DNA of 34,144 bases from contig DLHF01000028.1 of the NCBI GenBank assembly GCA_002483085.1, positions 1 through 34,144 of the forward strand, given 5' to 3'. The notes under the pieces were generated by a model. That model was not told where the DNA came from, searched no databases, and saw only the letters and a program-made list of their open reading frames with translations. Positions within the stretch are counted from its first letter, which is position 1. Each line of letters opens with the position of its first letter. The DNA comes from Ignavibacteria bacterium UBA7675 (GTDB taxonomy: Bacteria > Bacteroidota > Ignavibacteria > Kapaibacteriales > UB7675). Made by a program: the position numbers and the translations under genes. Shown in pieces: positions 27,107 through 34,003 of the stretch.

Positions 27107-28771
27107 TCACAGCGAGGACAGAAACGGGGCGAGATGTGCAAGAGTATCGATCTGTAGTTTTTTGCGAATATTGTAGCGGTGAGTTTCTACTGTGCGGGGC
27201 GAGAGCGAAAGAAGGCTGGCAATATCTTTTGAAGCGAGCTGGATTTTCAGCAGCGAGCAAATACGCAGTTCTGTAGTTGTTAGCTTCGGGCAGCGCTCTA
27301 AGAGTTTGTGAGTAAATCCGTGGTGTATTTGATTAAACTGCTGCTCAAAAACTGCCCACGTAGCTTCGGAATCGAGATTGCCCTCTATCCAAGAAAGAAG
27401 CTTTGTCATTAGCTTTTCGCCATCAGTTCCGGCGGCTCCCCGATGGCGTACTATTTCGCCCCGCATTGTTTGCAGCAGTTCGTTCTTTTCGGTAAGGCGC
27501 AGGATCAGCCCAGCGAGCTCGTTGCTGCGATTCGAGAGTTCCTGTTCGAGCTGTTGTGTGCGAAGGCGATAGATTTCGCTTTGCTGCTCCACGCGCTCTA
27601 CTTCAAACTTCGTCTGCATCTCAGCAATGGCTTTCTGCTTGTCGATGTTCATCATTTCCTCATGCACATCGCTGTAGCGCCTGTACGAGTCGTAAGCCTG
27701 TTGTACATCGCCAAGCTTCTCATACACCATGGACAAGTAGCGGTGTATCTGGCGTTTGAAAAAAAGATGCCCTGTTCCCTCTACAAGCGCTTGAGCTCGC
27801 AAGAGAGCTTCAAGGGCGCGTTCGGGCTCTCCCATCAGGCAAAGTACTTTGCCTGTCGTAGCAAGAGAACCAATCTGCCGACGCATCACGCCTGATTGCA
27901 CAGCCAGCGTTTGGGCTTCAGCAAGCAGCTCGATTGCCCGGCTAAAGTCCTCCATGCCTATACATATTTCGCTCATCCCCGCAAGGATGATAAGCTTCGA
28001 CTCCACACCGTACTTGTGTGCAGTTTCGAGCGCCTGCGTGTAGCATTCCATGGCACTGTCATACGCATTCTGGGATAAATACGCATTGGCGAGGTTCATC
28101 AGAGAACGACTAAACAGATAATCATCTCCGATGACCTGGCTGATCTTCTGTGCTTTTCTGTAGCATTCAAAGCCCTTTGCTGTATTGCCTTCGCGTACAT
28201 AGATATTGCCTATGTTCAGGAAGATTTTGGCAACACGCGCCGATTCCTCGTGCCCAATGTATCGCAGGCATTCTCTGTAGTGCTGAAGAGCCTTGGCAAA
28301 ATTGTCGATGTTCTTGTAGATAATACCAAGCGAGTTCAGCACACGCACCATCCACTCCTGCGCGTCGGCTTTGCCCTGCCAGTGGTCAGCACAGGCGGAA
28401 AGCAGTGCTAAAGCATCGTTGTACCGGCCAAAGCGCTCGTGCACTGTAGCGAGATAATACATTGCCGCATGTTGGCCATCTTCGTCGCGCAGTTTCTCGT
28501 ATGTCGTCCGTGCTTCGGCAAAACACCGAACAGCATCCTCAAATTCGGAAGCAATGGAATGGCATTTTCCTTGTACAAGCAGTACAGAAGCGGCTGCGGC
28601 TGTATCGCCGATTGAGCGGGCGAGCTCGTGTGCTACTTTTGCATGGGCAAGAGCAACAGCGGGCTCGTTGTTATACAATTGCTCGGCAAGCTCTACCAGT
28701 GCGGCCACTTGGCTGGCAGCAGATTTCTGCTCTTCTGTTTTGTCGGGTTCCTGTCGCTCTCTGTATTTCAT
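27107..28771 (-). CDS. Cytoplasmic TPR / coiled-coil / LuxR-type transcription regulator
   Basis: A 554-residue protein. Residues 20-370 hold about eight TPRs (ARVAKIFLNIGNIYVREGNTAKGF, YLFSRSLMNLANAYLSQNAYDSAM and others). Residues 370-440 are a charged heptad-patterned coiled coil (QKAIAEMQTKFEVERVEQQ onward). Residues 497-554 are a LuxR-type helix-turn-helix (LTTTELRICSLLKIQLASK, then SLSPRTVETHRYNIRKKLQI). No membrane segment is present. TPR-coiled-coil-LuxR proteins are common in Bacteroidota as response regulators that sense protein partners or peptides. The ATG is preceded by AAAAGGTAG. It lies 86 bases past rtcA on the same strand, so read-through from the RNA-repair operon is possible but not shown. 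Confidence 0.88.
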   Translation of the reverse strand: MKYRERQEPDKTEEQKSAASQVAALVELAEQLYNNEPAVALAHAKVAHELARSIGDTAAAASVLLVQGKCHSIASEFEDAVRCFAEARTTYEKLRDEDGQHAAMYYLATVHERFGRYNDALALLSACADHWQGKADAQEWMVRVLNSLGIIYKNIDNFAKALQHYRECLRYIGHEESARVAKIFLNIGNIYVREGNTAKGFECYRKAQKISQVIGDDYLFSRSLMNLANAYLSQNAYDSAMECYTQALETAHKYGVESKLIILAGMSEICIGMEDFSRAIELLAEAQTLAVQSGVMRRQIGSLATTGKVLCLMGEPERALEALLRAQALVEGTGHLFFKRQIHRYLSMVYEKLGDVQQAYDSYRRYSDVHEEMMNIDKQKAIAEMQTKFEVERVEQQSEIYRLRTQQLEQELSNRSNELAGLILRLTEKNELLQTMRGEIVRHRGAAGTDGEKLMTKLLSWIEGNLDSEATWAVFEQQFNQIHHGFTHKLLERCPKLTTTELRICSLLKIQLASKDIASLLSLSPRTVETHRYNIRKKLQIDTLAHLAPFLSSL

Positions 28772-28857
28772 CTACCTTTTCTGCGTTGTATATTCGGTGG
28801 CATTATACAAAATCACCGGGAGATGGCATATAGACAACAGAAAGTTCGAGCAGTCGC

Positions 28858-29883
28858 TCACTCCCGTATTACCACAACGCATTCATTGCGCTCCGGTTGA
28901 ACGTCGATCTGCACAGGCAAAAATGTGCGAATAATGTCGATGTTCGTAAGAGCATGCCGCGAAAGCGACTGCGCGCGAAACGAGCCTCCGCCAGCCATTG
29001 CAAGGGGAAGCAAAATCTGATCGGCAAGATACACTCCCACTGGAGCAGTCGATGATAAATACTGCCGCGCCAAGCGAACAGCTTCCGATGCAACAGCCTC
29101 GGCAGGTATGCTCTGTTCTCCAAATGCCGTCACAACTTCGGTAATGTGTTCGTGCTCTAATTCTATGAACAGAAGATTTCCCGGTCCCCGGCTGTTTGCT
29201 ACTTCCTCTATAATGAATGATTCCTCCGGCCACGAGAATTTCGCTCTTACTATGGCGAGTTCGCGCCGGGCAATGCTCGGTGTAAGATGCGCTACCACGC
29301 TGTGCACCTTGCGCCGCACAGGCTGGCCGCGCTCGGGAATGTGAATCGGCTGTAGACGCTTTATAGGCTCTATTTCTATAGTAAATTTCCCGCCGCCTGC
29401 TGGATAGAATCCATACTTGTCGAGCGTGGCAGACACGCAGGCGCCCATTCTGCTCATCACAGGAAGAAAGACGCGCTGAAGATAGTCGAATGGAGGAGCA
29501 AATGGATTGTGTGTACCTCCTTCAATCACAACGGTGCTGCGCTGTTGTGCTGTGAGCAGCGCGGGAAGAATTGTTTGCAGTACAAGCGTGGCGCTGCCTG
29601 CGGTACCAACCGCAAAGTGGTAGGCTCCACCCTGCACTGCGCCGGGGTAAAAAGTGATGTCGCGTGCGCCTATCGAAGCGCCATCTACTTGTGCGCTGCC
29701 GATGGCAGCAGCAGCTTGTATAGCCGTGAGGTGCTGGCGCATTAGGCCGGGCTTGGCTCGCCCTGCGCGAATATTTACAAGGCGGAATGGTGTGCCCGTA
29801 GCAAGCGATAACGCAAGCGAAGAGCGGAGGATTTGTCCGCCGCCCTCGCCGTGTGCTCCGTCAATAACAAGTATGTCCTTCAT
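28858..29883 (-). CDS. rtcA: RNA 3'-terminal phosphate cyclase RtcA
   Basis: A 341-residue protein that uses ATP to turn an RNA 3'-phosphate into a 2',3'-cyclic phosphate through an adenylated histidine. The N-terminal signature IDGAHGEGGGQILRSSLALS (GEGGGQ at residues 12-17), then RAGRAKPGLMRQHLTA, GGAYHFAVGTAGSATLVLQT and FYPAGGGKF are all diagnostic of the family. His310 in LSRHALTNID sits where the adenylated His of E. coli RtcA (His309) lies, and the length is typical. The gene follows rtcB by 66 bases on the same strand; a GCTGC-TACG-GCAGC stem-loop is in between. Together with rtcB and rsr it forms the RNA-repair operon: RtcA makes or maintains the cyclic ends that RtcB seals. Confidence 0.97.
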   Translation of the reverse strand: MKDILVIDGAHGEGGGQILRSSLALSLATGTPFRLVNIRAGRAKPGLMRQHLTAIQAAAAIGSAQVDGASIGARDITFYPGAVQGGAYHFAVGTAGSATLVLQTILPALLTAQQRSTVVIEGGTHNPFAPPFDYLQRVFLPVMSRMGACVSATLDKYGFYPAGGGKFTIEIEPIKRLQPIHIPERGQPVRRKVHSVVAHLTPSIARRELAIVRAKFSWPEESFIIEEVANSRGPGNLLFIELEHEHITEVVTAFGEQSIPAEAVASEAVRLARQYLSSTAPVGVYLADQILLPLAMAGGGSFRAQSLSRHALTNIDIIRTFLPVQIDVQPERNECVVVIRE

Positions 29884-29902
29884 TGTGATGTCGAGTGGGC
29901 AT

Positions 29903-29916
29903 GCTGCCGTAGCAGC
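29903..29916 (-). promoter_or_regulatory. Stem-loop in the rtcB-rtcA gap
   Basis: On - this reads GCTGCTACGGCAGC, a 5-bp GC-rich stem with a TACG (UNCG-type) tetraloop, 20 bases before the rtcA start. It could be an RNA-processing or translational-control site. It has no T-tract, so it is not a terminator. Confidence 0.4.
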
Positions 29917-29949
29917 GTGAACAAAGAATTGCTTCTGAATGACAGCAGT

Positions 29950-31461
29950 CTATGCAGCGCCTCCGAAGCTCTTGTCGGCGTCTTTTATTACAAAACGCGC
30001 TTTCAGGTTTGCCACATTGCTGGCAAGACCAGCCAGCTCTACCGAACGCAAAACTTCTTGAAAATCCTTGTATGCAGCCGGAGCTTCGTCCTTTGGATAC
30101 TGTCGGCAGTTTGTGAGGATGTCGAGGTCGTCGAATGACTGATCGACCTCTTTTTGGTCGAGTGCACGTATGGCTGCACGGCGGCCCATTGCGCGGCCTG
30201 CACCGTGGTTTACGCTGTAGCAACTTCTCGCAGCTCCCGGCTCGGCTACCATCACCGCCGAACCTGCCTGCGGATTGCCCGGCAAGAGGATCGGATGCCC
30301 CGTGCTGTGGAAAAGTGTATCCTTCAGCGCAAAGTGGCCCGCAGGAAACGCACGTGTTGCTCCCTTGCGGTGTACCCATGTCTGCCGGTTGTCTACGACT
30401 TCCTTGCGCGCAATGTTGTGACTGATAAAGTACACTAATTGTCCTGTCGCTCCGGGAAGAACTTCCTGGAATGCTTCGAGCACCAAGGCATTGATGAGCA
30501 TGTGGTTCACAGTTGCGAAGTTAGCACCAAGAGCCATGTCGTCAATATACGCATCGGCTTCGGGCGTACCAAGCGGCGCGTACACAAGTTTTTTGTCGGC
30601 GCCGGGGTATGGCAAATGCCACCGCTCGAAGTGCTGCTCAAGTGCGTGGAACTGGTTATTAGCAAGCTGGTAGCCAAAGCCACGCGAACCGCAGTGCGAT
30701 AAGAATGCGATGCGCCCATGCTGCAAACCAAATACTTCAGCCGCTGTACGCGCCCGCTCGCTGTCGGCTATTTCTACAGCTTCACACTCGCCAAAGTGGT
30801 TGCCGCCACCATACGAACCAAGCTGCATCATTTTATCGGCAAATTTTTCCATCACACCTGCGCGCGTCAGTATTTCTAATCGCGCTTCAAGTGCAGCAGT
30901 GGTGTCGTCGTGCCCCACATGCGATGAGTCCTCGCAGTGCAATGCCCACTCCGGCGATATGCCAAGCGCTTCGCACACTTCGCGAGAGGCGCCCTGTGTC
31001 ACAGCTTTGCGACCAAGTGCTGTATCAACCCGACGCGATTTTCTCGCCGAGCGCTGTCCGCGCCCAGCCCCCGTTGGCGTGCGCTGCTCAATAGCGTTGA
31101 TAATCGCTCTCCGCACTTTGCGGTCGTTGAGTTCTTCGTTGGGTATGTTGAGCTGCAACAGGCTCATCGAGCATTTTATATCTACACCCACCGGCCCCGG
31201 GTAAATATGCGTGGGCGATGCGAGTACGCAGCCAATAGGCGCGCCATAACCGCCGTGTGCATCGGGGTTCAGTACCAAATCAGTCACGCCGGGCGCCATG
31301 CGCGAGTTGATCGCCTGCTGCAAGCACAGCGGGTCAAATCCATTGCGTATAGATTCCGTACCAATCACCGTGATCGGCTTTACATTTCCATTGTCCACGG
31401 GCAAAATACCTATGGCTTCTTCCTGCGCGATAATAGCGGTGGAGTCGATTTGCGTGTTCAT
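29950..31461 (-). CDS. rtcB: RNA-splicing ligase RtcB
   Basis: A 503-residue GTP- and Mn-dependent RNA ligase that joins 2',3'-cyclic-phosphate (or 3'-phosphate) and 5'-OH ends. Seen: NPDAHGGYGAPIGC (residues 65-78), VGVDIKCSM with metal ligands Asp94 and Cys97, GGGNHFGE, SHCGSRGFG, SHNIARKE, and NHGAGRAMGRR with the His (about 418) that is guanylylated in the reaction. All metal and nucleotide motifs are intact and the length is typical. The ATG at 31461 has only a weak A-rich leader. Upstream lies the Y-RNA-like array and then rsr on the same strand, matching the rsr-yrl-rtcB-rtcA order known from Salmonella. Confidence 0.97.
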   Translation of the reverse strand: MNTQIDSTAIIAQEEAIGILPVDNGNVKPITVIGTESIRNGFDPLCLQQAINSRMAPGVTDLVLNPDAHGGYGAPIGCVLASPTHIYPGPVGVDIKCSMSLLQLNIPNEELNDRKVRRAIINAIEQRTPTGAGRGQRSARKSRRVDTALGRKAVTQGASREVCEALGISPEWALHCEDSSHVGHDDTTAALEARLEILTRAGVMEKFADKMMQLGSYGGGNHFGECEAVEIADSERARTAAEVFGLQHGRIAFLSHCGSRGFGYQLANNQFHALEQHFERWHLPYPGADKKLVYAPLGTPEADAYIDDMALGANFATVNHMLINALVLEAFQEVLPGATGQLVYFISHNIARKEVVDNRQTWVHRKGATRAFPAGHFALKDTLFHSTGHPILLPGNPQAGSAVMVAEPGAARSCYSVNHGAGRAMGRRAAIRALDQKEVDQSFDDLDILTNCRQYPKDEAPAAYKDFQEVLRSVELAGLASNVANLKARFVIKDADKSFGGAA

Positions 31462-31523
31462 AATTTCTATTTCGATAAGTAAAAAATTTCAAAATCTGTG
31501 TGGCGCAGCCGTGTTGTTCAAAA

Positions 31524-31556
31524 GTTCAGTCTCCGCACCGCGCGGCATTGCCGCCT
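31524..31556 (+). repeat. Dispersed intergenic repeat, copy F (core fragment)
   Basis: CAGTCTCCGCACCGCGCGGC followed by ATTGCCGCCTCG matches the central core of copies B and E. Only this core is left. It lies in the leader between the last Y-RNA-like unit and rtcB; on - it can form GCGGC-AAT-GCCGC. Confidence 0.45.
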
Positions 31557-31582
31557 CGTGCTGTTCATCCTATTTCGCCGGT

Positions 31583-31699
31583 ATGCACAGCAAGGTTGTG
31601 CGAACTATATTGCGTCTGCCAGTTCCGCCACAGACGGTTGCCCGCCTGCTGGGATGATAGCCGAAATACCGTGAAGTCAATATGTCGTTCCGCTGGCAT
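31583..31699 (-). ncRNA. Y-RNA-like unit U4, with class II tRNA-like module
   Basis: About 117 nt. It starts with the shared motif AATGCCAGCGGAACGACAT. A 7-bp acceptor-like stem CAGGCGG/CCGTCTG is capped by a GCAA (GNRA) tetraloop. It is followed by TGGCGGAACTGGCAGACGC, which looks like the D-arm of a leucine-type tRNA. ATATT pairs with AATAT as an anticodon-stem equivalent. The part before the acceptor stem is 30 nt, longer than a variable loop plus T-arm, and the T-arm itself is degenerate (stem GGTA/TATC, loop TTTCGGC). Unlike U1-U3, here ATGCCAGC can itself pair with GCTG-T-GCAT at the 3' end, so the outer stem differs. It is either a variant or a decaying copy. Confidence 0.6.
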
Positions 31700-31729
31700 T
31701 CATTTCTCTATCAACAATCCATCAATCAA

Positions 31730-31841
31730 ATCGGCAACAAGGAATTGCGAAACATCTGCTCTACCCATCTGAGCTATGGAGCCGAAGCTCCACCGGGACT
31801 TGAACCCGGGACCCGATGTAGTTCCGCTGGCATTTGCCGAT
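31730..31841 (-). ncRNA. Y-RNA-like unit U3, with complete permuted tRNA-like module
   Basis: About 112 nt. The outer stem ATCGGCAA/TTGCCGAT is 8 bp and perfect. An internal loop (ATGCCAGC opposite TTG) and a GGAA/TTCC helix follow. Then come, in order, ACATC (pairs with GATGT, the anticodon-stem equivalent, 5 bp), a 5-nt variable loop, a T-arm CCGGG-TTCAAGT-CCCGG, an acceptor stem TGGAGC/GCTCCA closed by a UUCG tetraloop, TA, a D-arm GCTC-AGATGGGTA-GAGC, A, and GATGT. This is a tRNA body in permuted order with no 5' or 3' acceptor end and no anticodon loop, the hallmark of the tRNA-like module of bacterial Y RNAs (YrlA). It should bind Rsr through the outer stem. Confidence 0.88.
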
Positions 31842-31862
31842 ACGCATACTGCTGTTCAAAAA

Positions 31863-31993
31863 GGCAGCGACAAGGAAGTGTGAAACAAACTCGTGACGCT
31901 CTTCCACTTGAGCTACAGTGCGTTACGTCGCACCGCCGGGACTCGAACCCGAACCCTCCACAACCCAATGTAGTTCCACTGGCATTCGCCGCC
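31863..31993 (-). ncRNA. Y-RNA-like unit U2, with complete permuted tRNA-like module
   Basis: About 131 nt. The outer stem is GGCGGCGA/TCGCTGCC (8 bp, one G-U). The internal loop ATGCCAGT/TTG and the GGAA/TTCC helix are as in U3. Stem TTGTGG/TCACGA, a 5-nt variable loop AGGGT, a T-arm TCGGG-TTCGAGT-CCCGG, a 7-bp acceptor CGGTGCG/CGCACTG closed by a 6-nt ACGTAA loop, TA, and a D-arm GCTC-AAGTGGAA-GAGC complete a permuted tRNA. The helix sequences differ from U3 but pairing is kept, which supports a selected structure. A TTTTT run follows the outer stem directly and could act as a terminator or processing signal. Confidence 0.88.
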
Positions 31994-32008
31994 ATAGAGT
32001 ATTTTTCA

Positions 32009-32113
32009 ACCGACAACAAGGAGCGACGAAATTCCTGCCTCCGAAGAGACATCGGGGGTTGAGCCCAACCGCCGTTAGGCTCACCAAATGTAATTCCGTC
32101 TGCATTTGTCGGC
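32009..32113 (-). ncRNA. Y-RNA-like unit U1, D-arm missing
   Basis: About 105 nt. The outer stem GCCGACAA/TTGTCGGT (8 bp, one G-U), internal loop ATGCAGAC/TTG and GGA/TCC helix match U2 and U3, and the motif AATGCAGACGGAATTACAT is conserved. Inside, a stem GGTGAGCC/GGCTCAACC (one bulge) replaces the T-arm, followed by TGTCTC-TTCG-GAGGCA, equivalent to the capped acceptor stem of U3. There is no D-arm: the 3' strand goes straight from the capped stem to GAATTTCGTCGCTCCTTG. It keeps the Rsr-binding architecture but not the tRNA mimicry. Confidence 0.7.
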
Positions 32114-32140
32114 GTTCATGTTGTCTATTTCTTTTCCAGC

Positions 32141-32177
32141 GCGCACCGGATGCGCGTCCGCACATTGCTGTACGGAC
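32141..32177 (-). other. Two adjacent hairpins between U0 and U1
   Basis: On - , GTCCG-N12-CGGAC is followed at once by GCGCA-TCCGG-TGCGC. There is no T-tract. They may insulate or process the RNA units; the function is unknown. Confidence 0.45.
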
Positions 32178-32204
32178 GGCAAGCGGCACAACGATTAAAA
32201 TTAC

Positions 32205-32272
32205 AGGCTGACAACAAATTGTAGAGACTGTGGATTCGTGACAGGAATGTAGTCCCTACGAGCATTCAGCCT
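32205..32272 (-). ncRNA. Minimal Y-RNA-like unit U0
   Basis: About 68 nt, beginning three bases past the rsr stop. The outer stem AGGCTGA/TCAGCCT is 7 bp. An internal loop (ATGCTC opposite AATTTGTTG) leads to an inner stem GTAGGGACT/AGTCTCTAC (9 bp, one G-U) and a 21-nt loop. The 5' strand AATGCTCGTAGGGACTACAT is a diverged form of the motif in U1-U4, and the 3' TTGTTG recalls CCTTGTTG of U3. There is no tRNA-like module at all. It could be a small Y RNA or a 3'-UTR stem of rsr. Confidence 0.55.
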
Positions 32273-32274
32273 TT

Positions 32275-33828
32275 CTACAACCTAATTTGTTCGATCTCAC
32301 GCACCCAGTGGTGAGCGGAAAAACCACCCGAGGCAAACTCTGCCATCACCGTGAACACATGGTCGGAGAAACCTCCGATGTTCATAATGTCCGCGCGCTC
32401 TACAGCCTGCATTGTGCGGTTCGGCACAATATCTATACACACAAGGCGCGCATTCGGATTCCGTTTTTTGAACTCATTCCACTGCTGCATCATTTCCGTA
32501 CCACGGTGCGGATTACGAGCGTCCATCCACGATTCATTGTCGGAAACAAACACAACGAGATCGCCTTTTGCTTTCCGTTTGTTCAGCATCGCCAGCGGTG
32601 CGCTACAGTTCGTACCACCGCCGCCAACTGCTGCCAGCTTTTGCGCGTTTGTCATAATCGTATCGCGTGCCGACAGCGGAACAGACACGACATCATTTTC
32701 AAACGGCAGCACTTCAGCATTCGGATTGCGCCGTAGTGTGGACGCAGCAATAAGCGCCGCAACATCTACGCACCGCACCGCCGACGTAGCGCCCTTGCGG
32801 TAGCCCGTTGCTGGCGACTGCATGGAGCCGGAGACATCAGGGCACACATACACGCGGCCTGCAAACTCCGGTATATTTGCCGTAGCCATTTCCATTGCGT
32901 CGTGCAGAGCATCGCATACTACACGCGGCAGTTCTGTAGCAGCCGTATATGCGGCAAGTAATTGGTACGGAAAAGCTCGTGCTTTGGCAATTGCCCGTTC
33001 ATCGCGCAAGCGCGCTGCAATCAATTCTGCCATACCATCGACCTCGAACACACCATGCCGTGCAAATGTATTCAGGTTCATCCGCGTCATGTGCCACGGC
33101 GCTGATCGTGCAATAGCACACCAGTCGCTTGTGCCAAGTGGCAGCGAGGTCAACATCTGGAACGGAACATCCGGCACTTCCAAAGAGTCGCCATTTTTGA
33201 ACGCCTCGTAAGCGCGAACAATTTCCGGCAGGGCTGCGGCGCTGTAGGGGCGACCAATCAGGTACGCGTACAATGCTTCACGTTGTGCCGTAGCCGGGCG
33301 CGGGTGCACCATTTTGATAATATCCGCCAGCGACGGAGAATTACCCACCGAAGCTGCGAACAACTCTGCTTCGCTTCGCACTTCCAGCCATTCTATTACG
33401 AGTTTTTTCGGCAGTGTACCAAGCGATTTTCTACCCGTCGCACCAGAGCGCATAATTTGCACAAAGGTGCGTAGCATACGGCCATTGTCGATTACGCGGT
33501 GGAATATTTGCCGGAGCAAACCGGCATCGCGAGTAGCGAGCACAGCACACAACAGCGCGGGCATATCTTTCATGTAGCCTTTGGTACGGGCGTACACTGC
33601 GGTGCGAGCAATCCATTCTGCATCCACATCGCGGCAGAGAGCAAGCGTTTGTTCCAGTTGCTCGCCTGCATCGGTGTAAAATGTGGAGGACAAACATCCG
33701 GTGGCTGCAAACTGTGCAAGAGCGTGTTTCGGCTCCATAGCATATGCCGGAGCGGACTCGCTGTTGACGGTGTTGGCTTTCGGTATCAGTTTGCCGAAAT
33801 ATGTCTGAAAAAGGTTTTTGTTTGCCAC
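32275..33828 (-). CDS. rsr: Rsr, bacterial Ro60 (TROVE and vWA domains)
   Basis: The protein is a 517-residue ring-shaped RNA-binding protein that holds misfolded RNA and Y RNAs. The N-terminal two thirds is the TROVE/HEAT-repeat domain (ALAQFAATGCLSSTFYTDAG, RTAVYARTKGYMKDMPALL, SLADIIKMVHPRP). The C-terminal third is a von Willebrand A domain with an intact MIDAS: D-x-S-x-S in CPDVSGSM near residue 331, Thr in GGGGTNCS, and Asp in VFVSDNES. I chose GTG 33828 over the GTG at 33840 because GGAGG (33833-33837) is five bases before it and the protein then starts (M)ANKNLFQTYFGKL, the common Rsr start. It is the first gene of the RNA-repair operon, followed by Y-RNA-like units, rtcB and rtcA. 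In Deinococcus, Rsr and a Y RNA tether PNPase for RNA decay; this is knowledge of the family. Confidence 0.95.
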   Translation of the reverse strand: MANKNLFQTYFGKLIPKANTVNSESAPAYAMEPKHALAQFAATGCLSSTFYTDAGEQLEQTLALCRDVDAEWIARTAVYARTKGYMKDMPALLCAVLATRDAGLLRQIFHRVIDNGRMLRTFVQIMRSGATGRKSLGTLPKKLVIEWLEVRSEAELFAASVGNSPSLADIIKMVHPRPATAQREALYAYLIGRPYSAAALPEIVRAYEAFKNGDSLEVPDVPFQMLTSLPLGTSDWCAIARSAPWHMTRMNLNTFARHGVFEVDGMAELIAARLRDERAIAKARAFPYQLLAAYTAATELPRVVCDALHDAMEMATANIPEFAGRVYVCPDVSGSMQSPATGYRKGATSAVRCVDVAALIAASTLRRNPNAEVLPFENDVVSVPLSARDTIMTNAQKLAAVGGGGTNCSAPLAMLNKRKAKGDLVVFVSDNESWMDARNPHRGTEMMQQWNEFKKRNPNARLVCIDIVPNRTMQAVERADIMNIGGFSDHVFTVMAEFASGGFSAHHWVREIEQIRL

Positions 33829-33832
33829 GATG

Positions 33833-33837
33833 GCCTC
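33833..33837 (-). promoter_or_regulatory. Ribosome binding site deciding the rsr start
   Basis: GGAGG on - , with a five-base spacer CCATC to GTG at 33828. It overlaps the upstream GTG at 33840, which therefore has no binding site of its own. Confidence 0.7.
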
Positions 33838-33891
33838 CACAACACAAGACTGTTAAAACTTTCTCTATCGCCGTAGCGACACTTCCTTCTT

Positions 33892-33908
33892 TTCAAAACC
33901 CGTGCCAG
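33892..33908 (-). promoter_or_regulatory. Sigma54-like promoter for the rsr operon
   Basis: On - : CTGGCACGGGTTTTGAA. Against YTGGCACG-N4-TTGCW this matches everywhere except A for C in the -12 element; GG and GA are separated by the required 10 bases. Transcription would start about 12 bases further on (near 33881), leaving a leader of roughly 50 nt to the rsr start. In E. coli and Salmonella the rtc operon is driven by sigma54 and RtcR. Confidence 0.6.
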
Positions 33909-34003
33909 ACTTCCCACCAGCCACCAAAACAGCGTTTTTGCGACAGAATCGCTACTTTTGACATATCCCTGCCAAAGGCGGTAAAAAACAGCGCTTCTCA
34001 ATT

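Noticed and set aside
31741..31993. Ordinary tRNA genes on the minus strand
   Set aside because: T-arm and D-arm sequences are clear, but the order is T-arm, acceptor, D-arm, with no anticodon loop and no free acceptor end. They fit permuted tRNA-like modules of Y RNAs instead.
31682..32211. Several short open frames in the rsr-rtcB gap on both strands
   Set aside because: They run through the structured RNA units, lack domains and ribosome binding sites, and conflict with one another.
33953..33960. Divergent Bacteroidota promoter (TACTTTTG on +)
   Set aside because: The only upstream TTTG is 12 bases away instead of about 19, and no plus-strand gene begins inside the window.
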